A DNA stretch of 64,000 nt from UBA2396 sp038042175. Its GTDB lineage: Bacteria > Planctomycetota > Phycisphaerae > Phycisphaerales > UBA1924. This document shows, one piece after another, positions 27,383 through 36,101 of the stretch (position 1 is its first letter; every line of letters begins with the position of its first letter). The notes beneath the pieces are model-generated. The model was not told the DNA's origin, made no database searches, and saw nothing but the letters and a program-made list of their open reading frames with translations. The stretch lies in contig CAYHQQ010000001.1 in assembly GCA_964358855.1 (NCBI GenBank), forward strand, positions 62,001-126,000, in the 5' to 3' direction. The position numbers and the translations under genes were made by a program.

Positions 27383-29059
27383 TCAGGGCAGCACGGTCGC
27401 GATCGTGTAGTCGATGCGAACCGCGCCGAGCTTGAGGTCGTCGGTGGGCGCCGAGCCGCCCCAGTAGCCGCGGACCGAGTAGTGGCGGAGGGAGTTGTCA
27501 ACAACGAGCGAGAGGCCGGTGATGGATTGCGTTCGAACCGACGCGCTCGCGCCCGACGTGGTGTAACTGGTCGAAAGCGACCCGACGAACGTGGAGAGGT
27601 TCGTCGAGATCACGTCGAAGGTCATGCTGGTTCCCGCGCTGTTGTCGATGTAGTAGAACGTGACGCCGGTGATGATGGCTCCGTCGGGCAGGTTGACGGG
27701 GGCGCTGACGAAGTCGGAACCGACGTCGTCGCCGGCGTTGGTGATGTAATCGTGGCTGATCGACATATTGTTGTTCAGGCCGTTGGGCACGAACGACGAG
27801 GGCGCGATCAGAAGCGTTCGGGTGGTGGTGGGAATGACGATGTCGCCGGTGACGCTGATATTGCCCGCGAAGGTCACGGTGCTGCTGCCGCGCCCGATCG
27901 AGAGGGCGGGCACGAAGGGCCCGGAGTCGACCGTGCCGATGCTGAAGAAGTTGGTGTTACCGTTGTAGAGCATGCGCCCGCCCAGACCCGACGGGCCGAC
28001 GGTTTCGAAGAGGTCGAGCTGCGCATTGCCGCCGTTGGTGACGGATTGGATACCCAGCACGGGCGTAGTGGTCTGCAGGTGGAGCGTCGAGACGGGTGCG
28101 AGTGACCCGATGCCGATGTTGACGCCGTCGGAGCGCATCGCACCGCCGGAGACCTTCAAGAGCGAAGCGGGGTCGGAGGCGAGAGCGAGATTGGTGACCG
28201 CGCCCCCAAAGATCATGCTGCTGGAGATCCCGCCGGTGGGAATCGAGAAGACGGTGCCGCCCAGAGAGAGCCCGGCGCCCGCGGCGTAGGTCGTGTCCTG
28301 GTCGTCCTGGGCGGTGAAGATCGAGCCATTCCACTTGAGGACCTGGCCGTTCACGGCGCTGGTGATGGACGAGCCGGTGCCGCCGCGGGCGGTTGCGAGC
28401 GTACCGGAGAGGATGTTTCCGGCCTGGAGACCCGTCAGGCCCGAGCCCGAGCCGCTGAAGGAGTTGCCAGGGTTCGAAAACCCGATGCCCTGCGAGTAAT
28501 TTCCGGCGAGACGCGCCGAGGGGAGGGTGCCGGCGGTGAAGTTGGAGACATCCTGATAGAACGACGCGCTCTGGCCGTTGAGTTGCGTGGCGTTGGTCGC
28601 CGTGGTGGCGGTGGTGGCAGTGGTCGCCGTCGTCGCGGTGGTGGCGGTCGCCGCGGACGCGGCGGTGAGAGAGAAGAGGGCGTTGGGTGCGGCCGTCAAC
28701 GGCTGACGCGTCGTGAGGGTGACAAAGCCGGAGAGGTCGAGGCAATCCTGCCCCGTGTCCGCCCGCACGTCGATCTCCAGGAAGCCCTGCTGACCCGCGA
28801 ACGCAGGGCCGAAGTCCAGAACTGTCGTGAACCGCCCTTGCGACACGCTCGTGTTGTTGGCGCAGAGCGTAAAGCCAACCTGCGATCCACCCACGGCGGC
28901 ATCGTAAAGACGAAACCGCAGGTCGAACGCCCCGTTCGCGAGCGTGCCGCTGGCCTTGAGCTCGCCCTGATAGCTGATATCCGTGCCCAGCGGCTGTGCC
29001 CAGCCCGCGGACGCAGCCAGAAACGCGACCAGACCGCCAGTACGACCACGCATGTTCAT
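27383..29059 (-). CDS. Secreted tail-fibre-like repetitive protein
   Basis: A protein of 558 residues from the ATG at 29059 (AGGAAGG upstream) with a signal peptide (MNMRGRTGGLVAFLAAS..GWAQ). Residues about 27-135 form a domain seen in secreted planctomycete proteins (ISYQGELKASGTLANGAFD..RFTTVLDFG). Residues about 150-165 are a run of Ala-Thr-Thr repeats (ATTATTATT). The next 160 residues resemble phage tail-fibre or trimeric spike shafts (SGSGLTGLQAGNIL, LATARGGTG, AGAGLSLGGTVFSI). There is no dockerin-like tail. It is likely a trimeric, fibrous surface protein. The C-terminal 100 residues form an unrecognised beta-rich domain. Confidence 0.75.
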   Translation of the reverse strand: MNMRGRTGGLVAFLAASAGWAQPLGTDISYQGELKASGTLANGAFDLRFRLYDAAVGGSQVGFTLCANNTSVSQGRFTTVLDFGPAFAGQQGFLEIDVRADTGQDCLDLSGFVTLTTRQPLTAAPNALFSLTAASAATATTATTATTATTATTATNATQLNGQSASFYQDVSNFTAGTLPSARLAGNYSQGIGFSNPGNSFSGSGSGLTGLQAGNILSGTLATARGGTGSSITSAVNGQVLKWNGSIFTAQDDQDTTYAAGAGLSLGGTVFSIPTGGISSSMIFGGAVTNLALASDPASLLKVSGGAMRSDGVNIGIGSLAPVSTLHLQTTTPVLGIQSVTNGGNAQLDLFETVGPSGLGGRMLYNGNTNFFSIGTVDSGPFVPALSIGRGSSTVTFAGNISVTGDIVIPTTTRTLLIAPSSFVPNGLNNNMSISHDYITNAGDDVGSDFVSAPVNLPDGAIITGVTFYYIDNSAGTSMTFDVISTNLSTFVGSLSTSYTTSGASASVRTQSITGLSLVVDNSLRHYSVRGYWGGSAPTDDLKLGAVRIDYTIATVLP

Positions 29060-29512
29060 TCTCGATCCTTCCTGTAGAGCTTGTTGACACCCCGTCACAT
29101 TCAATCGTGGCGTCGATGTCATCCGTGAGGATGAGCGCTCGTTCTCGATTCACCGATTCACGGTCTTGCCCGTCGCTTCTGACACCAATGCGTCAACCGT
29201 CGGGACGCGGTCGTGAAGGTTGCGATTTCTTGAACTTGCCTCACCGATTCAGGTTGACTTGGTCGAGCAAACCGGAGGCCGCCATCTTTATCGGTCCATC
29301 CCGGAAAGCGCTGGCGACGGTGACCCGGCTTTCCAACTCCACAATGCGCCGCGCGGACCGCCAGACATTCACCATTGCAATTCCTGCTGTGAATCCGGTA
29401 AAATCGCCCGTGCTTTGTCCGTTCCTTGACGTACTCGGCGCCGCCAGCCTCCTGCGAGTCTGTGCGAACGTGATCCCTTGCTTTCCAAACCACGGTCCCG
29501 AGGTCAATTCCC
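29060..29512. other. 453-base divergent intergenic region
   Basis: It lies between two divergently transcribed secreted-protein genes (minus strand from 29059, plus strand from 29513) and must hold both promoters. I see no convincing gene. Short open frames exist but lack ribosome sites. No standard riboswitch or tRNA signature was recognised. A TTGACA-like TTGACTTGG (at about 29250) and several AT-richer patches are present, but none pairs cleanly with a -10 box. Confidence 0.4.
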
Positions 29513-30937
29513 ATGCGCTCGCACGTTGCCGCCAAGCGTCCTCTTCGAACGTTTCTCGTCCGCCTCGACGCCCGGGCAGTGCTGGCCGCGGCGACGTTGG
29601 CAGTGGCGATGGGCATCCCAGCGCCCGCGCTGGCCGACCCGCTCAACGCGCTGGACTTTCCCTCGCTGGGGACAGGCACGCTCGCGTCGGGCACCTACAC
29701 GATCAACACCGACGACCTCACGCTCACCAACAGCAGCAACGTCACCCTGTACACCGGCACGCTGTACGCCAACAGCATCGCGGTCTTCGCGTTCAACGGG
29801 CTCAACGCCAACACCGGCTCCACGATCAACGTGATCGGCAAGCGTCCCCTGGCCATCCTTTCCTCGGCCAGTATGACCATCAGCGGAACCATCAATCTCA
29901 ATGGCGCCGACGGCAACGTCGGTGTGGCCGGAGCCGCTAGCGGCGCTCCCGGCGGCGGTCTCTTAACCTCCGACAACGGCGGAGGCGGCGACGGTGGCAT
30001 GGGCGGCACGACAGGTTGGGGTGCCCAAGGAAGCGGGACCGGTGCCGGCTGGCTGGGAACCGGCGGTGGCTTTGGCGGCAAAGCTTACGACGGCGGCTAC
30101 GACTACGGCAATCTCCTGGTCCGTCTTGAAGCCGGCAGCGGCGGAACTGGTGGCTATGGCAGCCCCGGCGCTGGCTCAGGAGGCGGCGGAGGAGGCCAAG
30201 GCGGAGGCGCGCTCGAGCTGGGCGCCCAGTCAGCTCTCACGCTCACAAATGCCACCATCACCGCCATCGGCGGCGCCGGTGTCGCGGGCGTCGGCGACGC
30301 CGTGGGAGGCGGAGGCGGCAGCGGCGGAGGCGTCCTGCTCCACGCCCGAAACGTCACGCTCCCTGCCGCCGCAAACCGCATCAACGCCAGCGGTGGCTCG
30401 GGCGTCAACGCCGGCGGCGGCGGCGGTGGCCGCGTCACGATCCAGTCGGTCAACACACCAATTCTCACAGGCGTGAGCGTCGCCCCTGGCGTCGGAGGAG
30501 CCTCCATCATCCCCTTTGCCGGAGTCATCACGAGCGCCCGGGTCACGCTCACCACCACCACGCTCGATTTCGGCAGCGTCCCCATCGGCTCCAGCAAGAC
30601 CCTGGGCATGCTCATCAGCAATGCCGGCGACGCCAACACCGCCCTCAATGGCGTGTTTCCCACCGCGACCGCCCCCTTCGCCCGGGTCTCGGCCACCGGC
30701 GCCTTCTCCGCCCTTCACACCGGCGAGTACAAGGCCGCGACGTACACGTTCAGCCCCACGAGCATCGGCCCGTTCAGCCAGACCCTCATCTTCGCCTCCG
30801 ATGGTGGCAACTCCGCGGTGACCATCCGCGGCGATGGCGTGCCGGCGACAACGTGCCCTGCCGACTTTGATGGCGACGGCACCGTCGATTTCTTCGACTA
30901 CGACGCGTTTGTGATGGCGTTCGAAACGCCTTGCTGA
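29513..30937 (+). CDS. Secreted glycine-rich protein with ASH-like domain and a single dockerin-like half-tail
   Basis: A protein of 474 residues. A basic leader and hydrophobic stretch (AVLAAATLAVAMGIPAPALA) give a signal peptide. Residues about 45-310 are glycine-rich with beta-helix-like periodicity (GGGGDGGMGG, GSGGGGGGQGG). Residues about 340-445 resemble an ASPM-SPD2-Hydin (ASH)-type Ig domain (TLDFGSVPIGSSKTLGMLISN, TYTFSPTSIGPF). The tail is only 27 residues: one loop (DFDGDGTVDFFD) starting CPAD and ending AFETPC. It looks like the first repeat's start fused to the second repeat's end. Confidence 0.8.
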   Translation: MRSHVAAKRPLRTFLVRLDARAVLAAATLAVAMGIPAPALADPLNALDFPSLGTGTLASGTYTINTDDLTLTNSSNVTLYTGTLYANSIAVFAFNGLNANTGSTINVIGKRPLAILSSASMTISGTINLNGADGNVGVAGAASGAPGGGLLTSDNGGGGDGGMGGTTGWGAQGSGTGAGWLGTGGGFGGKAYDGGYDYGNLLVRLEAGSGGTGGYGSPGAGSGGGGGGQGGGALELGAQSALTLTNATITAIGGAGVAGVGDAVGGGGGSGGGVLLHARNVTLPAAANRINASGGSGVNAGGGGGGRVTIQSVNTPILTGVSVAPGVGGASIIPFAGVITSARVTLTTTTLDFGSVPIGSSKTLGMLISNAGDANTALNGVFPTATAPFARVSATGAFSALHTGEYKAATYTFSPTSIGPFSQTLIFASDGGNSAVTIRGDGVPATTCPADFDGDGTVDFFDYDAFVMAFETPC

Positions 30938-30977
30938 AAGCGGAGCGAACAGGTACACTGGGCTTGGAGGTGTCACC

Positions 30978-31853
30978 GTGACATTGCCATTCTCTCTTCG
31001 CCCCATTGTCCACGTCGCGGCAATGCTCGGGACGCTCCTCGTGCAAAGTGCCCGAGCACAGCCGATTACGCTGGCGAACGCCGGCTTTGAAGCGAACATC
31101 GCGCCGCCGGGCGGGTACACGATCCTCGTGCCCACCGGATGGACGCTCCACGACCCCGCTGGAATCATCGATGGGTCCAGCGACGCCGTGGGAGCGATCA
31201 ACGCCAGCGGCCCCAACACCTTCTTTCCCGGCGGCGCCCCCGAGGGCAATCAAGCGGCACTCATCTACCTCGCGGGCGACCGCGGCGCTGGAGAGGTCGG
31301 GCTTCGCCAGAGTGTCTCGGCGACGCTGCAAACGCGCACCAGATACACCCTGACGGTCGAAGTCGGCAACATCGCCTCGGGCTTTGGCCCTCCGGGGAAC
31401 ACGTACTACAACCTCGACGGCTTCCCCGGGTATCGCATCGACCTTTTCGCCGGCGCGACGCTTCTTGCCCGCGACGCAAACTCGATGGGAGCGACAATCC
31501 CCGAAGGGGAATTTCGCACCACCACGCTCGAGGTCGAGATCGGCCAGAGCCACCCGGCGCTGGACCAGCCCCTTTCAATCTGGCTCGTCAATCTCAATCA
31601 GGCCGGACCCGCCAACGCGCCGGGGATCGAGGTTGACTTTGACGACGTGCGTCTGCTGGCGACACCGCTCCCTGAGTGCCCGGCCGACTTCGATGGCGAC
31701 GGGGTCGTCGACTTCTTTGATTACGATGCCTTCGTCAGGTGCTTCGAAGGCAGCGGCTGCCCGCCGGGCACAACCGCCGACTTCGACCATGACGGCACGG
31801 TCGACTTCTTTGACTACGACGCGTTCGTGGTGGCCTTCGAAACGCCGTGCTGA
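30978..31853 (+). CDS. Secreted HpiC1-like beta-sandwich protein with paired dockerin-like tail
   Basis: A protein of 291 residues from GTG at 30978, with GGAGG seven bases upstream. The signal peptide ends at about QSARAQ. The body (ITLANAGFEANIAPPGGY.., GWTLHDPAG, GVGLRQSVSATLQTRTRYTLTVEVGN, GYRIDLFAGATLLA, VDFDDVRLLA) matches the HpiC1-like jelly-roll family. That fold was first described in Stig cyclases and is also common as an extracellular module of unknown role. Those cyclases bind calcium, but no activity is claimed here. The tail has two loops, a CFEGSGCPPG linker and an AFETPC end. It is 40 bases downstream of the previous gene and likely in the same transcript. Confidence 0.8.
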   Translation: MTLPFSLRPIVHVAAMLGTLLVQSARAQPITLANAGFEANIAPPGGYTILVPTGWTLHDPAGIIDGSSDAVGAINASGPNTFFPGGAPEGNQAALIYLAGDRGAGEVGLRQSVSATLQTRTRYTLTVEVGNIASGFGPPGNTYYNLDGFPGYRIDLFAGATLLARDANSMGATIPEGEFRTTTLEVEIGQSHPALDQPLSIWLVNLNQAGPANAPGIEVDFDDVRLLATPLPECPADFDGDGVVDFFDYDAFVRCFEGSGCPPGTTADFDHDGTVDFFDYDAFVVAFETPC

Positions 31854-31878
31854 AAGGTCAAAGCACGTATCCGTTCGC

Positions 31879-33396
31879 TCAGGGCTGCTTCTGCTCCAGC
31901 CACTTGCGCAGCCTTTCCTCCAGCTCCAACAGCGTCATGCCGTAGGTCTCTTCGAGCGCCCGCTGCTGCCCGCCCCCCCGTGAGAGCTTGCCCATCAGCA
32001 CGTTTAGACGTTCGTTGGCGGCGGGGAAGCCGCCGAAGCGCAGGAAGTCGATCGCCAAGGTCGCGTTCTCGTACCGGGCCGGTTCCAGACGGTCGGACGA
32101 GGCAGAGGCCGTCCAGAGGATCGCCTCCTTGAACACACCCCGGTCGATCATCGTCCGCCGATCGGTGCCAGGAGCCGAGGGCGTCCGCGTCGACGCCATC
32201 TTGGCCGAGCGCTCGACGCTCGAGGCCAACCCCTCGAAGAGCCACCTGGGCTGATCGACGAACATCGAGGTCTGGATCATGTGCACGTACTCGTGCGTGA
32301 GCACCTTGGCCGTGGTGACCGAGGAATCGACCCGGATGATGATCTCGTTGTCCTGCGTCACGCCCGCGAGAAACGGCGTGCCGGTGCGGGCGCCGTACGA
32401 CGTCTTGTCGCACAGCAAGAGCCGCACCACCGGCATGTGGATGGGCCCGACGATCGGCGCCATCGCGATGTTGGCGGCCAGGGTGGCCGCGCTGGTCATC
32501 TCCACGATCTCCTTGGGGGCGAGCCACCCCGTCTGCGGCGCGCGGCGCTCGCTGCCGAAGTGGTAGTACACGTCGAAGCTCGGCGTGCGGACAAAGGGCT
32601 GTGCGTTGCGGCTCCCCTCGATCTCGTACTTCGCGGTGGTGCGGGCGAGCCCGCCGGTCTGGCGGAACCATTGGGAGATTTCGCTGGTGGTCGAGGGGCG
32701 CACGCCGCTGAGCTCGTACACCGCCCCGTTCATCGCCATCTGCACCACGAGCTGAAGACCGGGAGCCGGCTTGAAGTCGATCGCCGGGATCAACGAGATC
32801 CGCGAGATGAAATCGCCCGCAACCTGGCCCATGCCAAGATCGGCGATCGCGTAGAACGCGGCCGCTTGGACCTCCATGTCCTCATCGTCAAAGAACCGCT
32901 TGATCGCCTCGTAGGCGTCCTGCTTGTACGCGGCCGCAACGGGGGAGTCCTTGGGCTCCCCCGAGGCCAGGTACGCGGCCCGCGCACCGATCGCCCGCAC
33001 CAGAATGCGCCGCTCGTCGGCCCAGCGGATCCCCCTGAGCGTGAACGCGAGAGCTCCAAGGTCGGCGGGCTTGGCATTGCGGGCCAATACTCCGACAGCG
33101 ACGATCCGGTCGGACATCGAGGCCGTCCTGAGAATGGCGTGGGCGGCGTCGCGGCAGGCGTCGGGGTCCTTGGCCCATTCGGAGTCGAGAATCTCCTCGA
33201 CCTTCACCCAGTCGCCCGTGGCCATCGCCTTGTTGAGCTGGGCGTCGAGCTCGGGGCCATGTCGAGCTTCTTCCGCGGCGGGCGCGACCAAAGGCAAGGA
33301 GGCCAGGCACGAACCGCCCGCCCCAAAGGCCGCGCAGAGACCCATCGAAAGTGCGGACAACGCCGTCGTGTGCTTCTGCATTCGTATCCCTCGCAT
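31879..33396 (-). CDS. Exported gluzincin-type metallopeptidase (peptidase MA-like)
   Basis: A protein of 505 residues from the ATG at 33396 (GAGG upstream). The next in-frame ATG (33381) is equally possible. A signal peptide is present (about 30 residues, GAGGSCLA). The N-terminal half is helical with HEAT-like character. The C-terminal half carries HEYVHMIQ (HExxH zinc motif) followed 15-16 residues later by WLFEGLA, the third-ligand Glu context of MA-like gluzincins. All expected zinc ligands are visible, so a periplasmic or exported protease is probable. The substrate is unknown. It is convergent with the HpiC1-like gene. Confidence 0.8.
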   Translation of the reverse strand: MRGIRMQKHTTALSALSMGLCAAFGAGGSCLASLPLVAPAAEEARHGPELDAQLNKAMATGDWVKVEEILDSEWAKDPDACRDAAHAILRTASMSDRIVAVGVLARNAKPADLGALAFTLRGIRWADERRILVRAIGARAAYLASGEPKDSPVAAAYKQDAYEAIKRFFDDEDMEVQAAAFYAIADLGMGQVAGDFISRISLIPAIDFKPAPGLQLVVQMAMNGAVYELSGVRPSTTSEISQWFRQTGGLARTTAKYEIEGSRNAQPFVRTPSFDVYYHFGSERRAPQTGWLAPKEIVEMTSAATLAANIAMAPIVGPIHMPVVRLLLCDKTSYGARTGTPFLAGVTQDNEIIIRVDSSVTTAKVLTHEYVHMIQTSMFVDQPRWLFEGLASSVERSAKMASTRTPSAPGTDRRTMIDRGVFKEAILWTASASSDRLEPARYENATLAIDFLRFGGFPAANERLNVLMGKLSRGGGQQRALEETYGMTLLELEERLRKWLEQKQP

Positions 33397-33490
33397 CTCA
33401 CACCTCTTCAGGTTCGACCGCCCGTCGCGGCCCCCGCTCATCATTGGCGCGCCGGGGTTCGCTCCCCACGCCAGGCATTCCGAGTACCGA

Positions 33491-34627
33491 TCAATGCTTC
33501 ACGGGCCGGCGGAGCCGCTCCACGATCACCGGGATCGCCGCGGGCACGCCCGCTTCGGGCGTCTTGGGCTCGGGCGTTCCGGTCACGGTGCGAACGGCCC
33601 CGGCAACCGACAGCGTGACGAGCATCGTCCGGTGGTTGCCCACCAGCTCGACCACGTCGTCAACGCCCTCGAGCCTCGCCGAGTCGACCGCGACCACCCC
33701 GTCGCCGAACGAGTTTGCGGCCGCCTTGTACGCGCTGGTCCCAAACCGCGGCGCCGCGGCCGGATCCATCATGCGGCCCAGAATAATGGTCGTTGCCACG
33801 CCGCGCGGCAGCCCCCTGGCGTTGAGGTCCTTGAGGAACACCGACCCCGGCAGCAGGTCAAAGCCCGCCCGTCCCGGCGAGGTCGTCGAGCCCGGGGGGG
33901 CGACGGGCGCGCCGGTGATCAGCCGGGCGGCCTGCTCGCGGGCCTCTCCGATCCAGCGGTACTTGGCCCAGTCCGAACCCGCGTTGGGCGTGCCGATTGT
34001 CACAAAGTGCTCAACCGCGGGTCGTCCCGAGGCGGCCGAGCCGCTCGCGTCGGCGTTGTACATCGTGGCGCGAGTGAGCACGTCGCGGGAGACGAGCCCG
34101 CCCATCGAGTGCCCCACGAGATCGACCGATTCGACCCCTTGCTTGCGAAGGCGCATCAGCGCGGAGTAGAGCATCGCCGCCGACTCGCCGATCGCCTGGT
34201 CGTTGGGGTACTCAAAGCGTGCGACCTCAAAGTCGTCGGCCGCCAGGGCGGGTGCGAGCTCGTCCCACACCGTTCCAGGCTCGTCGAGCCCGTGGACGAG
34301 CACCACCAGGTGCTTGGGCGTCTTGGCGGGGGTTCTGGACCAGACCTGCCCGGACGACGGATTGGGCACGCCCGTTTCCTGCGCCGGAAGTGGAAGCGAT
34401 TTTTCCCTCAGGAAGAAAATGCCATAAGGCGAGGTCCCGGCACTGTCGACGCCGAGCTTGGCGCTGCGCCCGCTCTCACCGACGATCGTGGGATCGAACG
34501 AGGCACCGACGCTACCACCCAGGAACCAGTCGATCCCGGCGACCAAGCCGACCAGGGCGACCACTCCGACAGCGATCGCGCTCGCGTGCATCACGGCCCG
34601 CCTTGGATTGGACTGTGTCGGATCCAT
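33491..34627 (-). CDS. Alpha/beta hydrolase, lipase-like, membrane-anchored
   Basis: A protein of 378 residues. A hydrophobic N-terminal segment (IAVGVVALVGLVAGIDWFLGG) acts as a signal anchor. The hydrolase core starts with LVVLVHGLDEPGTVW (oxyanion HG region). The nucleophile elbow is GHSMGG and a downstream His (GNHRTML) is a plausible catalytic base. This is the arrangement of lipase/PGAP1-like alpha/beta hydrolases acting on lipids or esters. The substrate cannot be read from sequence. It is ten bases from the MCE protein gene upstream on the same strand, so an envelope-lipid role is possible. Confidence 0.8.
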   Translation of the reverse strand: MDPTQSNPRRAVMHASAIAVGVVALVGLVAGIDWFLGGSVGASFDPTIVGESGRSAKLGVDSAGTSPYGIFFLREKSLPLPAQETGVPNPSSGQVWSRTPAKTPKHLVVLVHGLDEPGTVWDELAPALAADDFEVARFEYPNDQAIGESAAMLYSALMRLRKQGVESVDLVGHSMGGLVSRDVLTRATMYNADASGSAASGRPAVEHFVTIGTPNAGSDWAKYRWIGEAREQAARLITGAPVAPPGSTTSPGRAGFDLLPGSVFLKDLNARGLPRGVATTIILGRMMDPAAAPRFGTSAYKAAANSFGDGVVAVDSARLEGVDDVVELVGNHRTMLVTLSVAGAVRTVTGTPEPKTPEAGVPAAIPVIVERLRRPVKH

Positions 34628-34636
34628 GCGTGGAAC

Positions 34637-36061
34637 TCAGGGTTTGGATCCAGAAGCGTCGGCGTCGGGCTTCACCGGTCCGCCCGCGGGCTTGTCGGTG
34701 GAAGGGGCCGGGGGCACGGGGGACCGCGGAACGGGCGTCCCGCCCTTGGACAGAATCAGGAGGTCGAAGAGCTGGTTCTCCAGCTCTCGCTCCTTCTGCC
34801 GTGTGTTCTTGATCGACTCGCGCAGCGTGCCCACAACGCGCTTGACCTCTTCGGGATCGGCGTTGCCCGCGTTCGCCATCGACTCGAGGGTGTCGCTGAG
34901 GCTCCGCAGGTCCCCAACCGCCGTGGCGTACGCACGGGCCGAGTCATAGATCAGCTCCTCCTTGAGCTCCTTGGTCGAGGGCCTGACAAAGACGCGCCAG
35001 GGCTGGGAGACGATCTCGTCGATGCCGATCTTGGCGCTGTCGGCGGCTTGGCGCGCGCTGGCGAGCATGCGCCGCACGCCGGGCATCTCCGCCGAGAGCT
35101 GCGAGCTGATCTTCGAGGCGTCCTCGGTCATCTTGTTCACGTTCTTGGTGATCGAGGGAACCTCTCGCATCGCCTCGAGCACGAACCCCAGGGTGTCGCC
35201 CGCGAGCCCCGACATGAGCGCGTCGGCGCTCTTGAGCGTGTTGTCGAGGTGCTCGCGGTTGTCGTCGAGCACCGTCTGAACGCTGTCGATGAGCTTCACC
35301 GCGTGATCGACGCCCCCGTCAAACTTGGTGAGGATCGGGTCGAGCCGATTTGCGCCCGAGTCGACCGTGTTGAGGATCTTGTCGAGCGAACCGCTCCACT
35401 GCGGGAGCTTGTCGGCAAACAGATCCACCGCCGCCGTCGCACGATCGACCGCGCGGTTGAGCTTCCCGGAGTTCTCGCCCACCAGCGCCTTGGCGCCGGC
35501 CATGAACTCCTGACCGTCCGACAGAATGCTCTTGAGCTGGCCGGCCTGGTCGGCCCCGAAGCCCGCCTGGGCCAGGAACGCCGGTGGCGCCACGCCGCCG
35601 GGGACCACCACGCCCGAGGCGATCTCCTTGTACTTGATGCCCTTGGCATCGGCCTTGGTCGGGTCGCCCGCGTCGGCGATGTTGATCGAGCTGATCGTGC
35701 CCAGGAGGGGCTTGTCGAGGACGATGATCGCGTTCTCGTACAGGTGCAGATCTCCACGGACCTGGAGCGACACCAGCACACCCACAGGAAGGTCGACCGC
35801 CCCCGTGCCCACCACCGACTTCTTGTAGTCGAAATCGATCGACGCCACCCGACCGACCTCCTGCCCGCCCAGGTGGACCGCCGACCCCGGCTTGAGGCCC
35901 GCCGCACCGTCGCCCAGCGAGAACTTGACCGTGAAGTTCTTGTTCCACCCCAGCGGCGCACCGCCCGCAAAGACGAACGCCAGCAGGACCGTTCCCGCCA
36001 GGCCCGACAGCAGAAACAGCCCGGCCAACCAGTTGTACTTCGTATTGGACCACGAGCTCAT
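34637..36061 (-). CDS. MCE/MlaD-family phospholipid-transport protein
   Basis: A protein of 474 residues from the ATG at 36061. An ATG four codons upstream is also open and the ribosome site is poor for both. One N-terminal membrane segment (YNWLAGLFLLSGLAGTVLL) is followed by an MCE domain (FSLGDGAAGLKPGSAVHLGGQEVGRV, VDLPVGVLVSLQVRGD). A long helical, coiled-coil region (about 170-400) and a Pro-rich tail follow. MCE proteins form rings that move lipids between membranes with an ABC transporter. No permease or ATPase gene lies in this window. It is probably co-transcribed with the lipase-like gene. Confidence 0.88.
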   Translation of the reverse strand: MSSWSNTKYNWLAGLFLLSGLAGTVLLAFVFAGGAPLGWNKNFTVKFSLGDGAAGLKPGSAVHLGGQEVGRVASIDFDYKKSVVGTGAVDLPVGVLVSLQVRGDLHLYENAIIVLDKPLLGTISSINIADAGDPTKADAKGIKYKEIASGVVVPGGVAPPAFLAQAGFGADQAGQLKSILSDGQEFMAGAKALVGENSGKLNRAVDRATAAVDLFADKLPQWSGSLDKILNTVDSGANRLDPILTKFDGGVDHAVKLIDSVQTVLDDNREHLDNTLKSADALMSGLAGDTLGFVLEAMREVPSITKNVNKMTEDASKISSQLSAEMPGVRRMLASARQAADSAKIGIDEIVSQPWRVFVRPSTKELKEELIYDSARAYATAVGDLRSLSDTLESMANAGNADPEEVKRVVGTLRESIKNTRQKERELENQLFDLLILSKGGTPVPRSPVPPAPSTDKPAGGPVKPDADASGSKP

Positions 36062-36101
36062 AGGCCAGAGCATATCGCACGCCCCGCCCTCAGGCTCAGC
36101 G

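Noticed and set aside
29220..29429. Short plus-strand open frame in the 29.1-29.5 kb intergenic region
   Set aside because: It has no ribosome site, a poor composition for this genome and no recognisable features.
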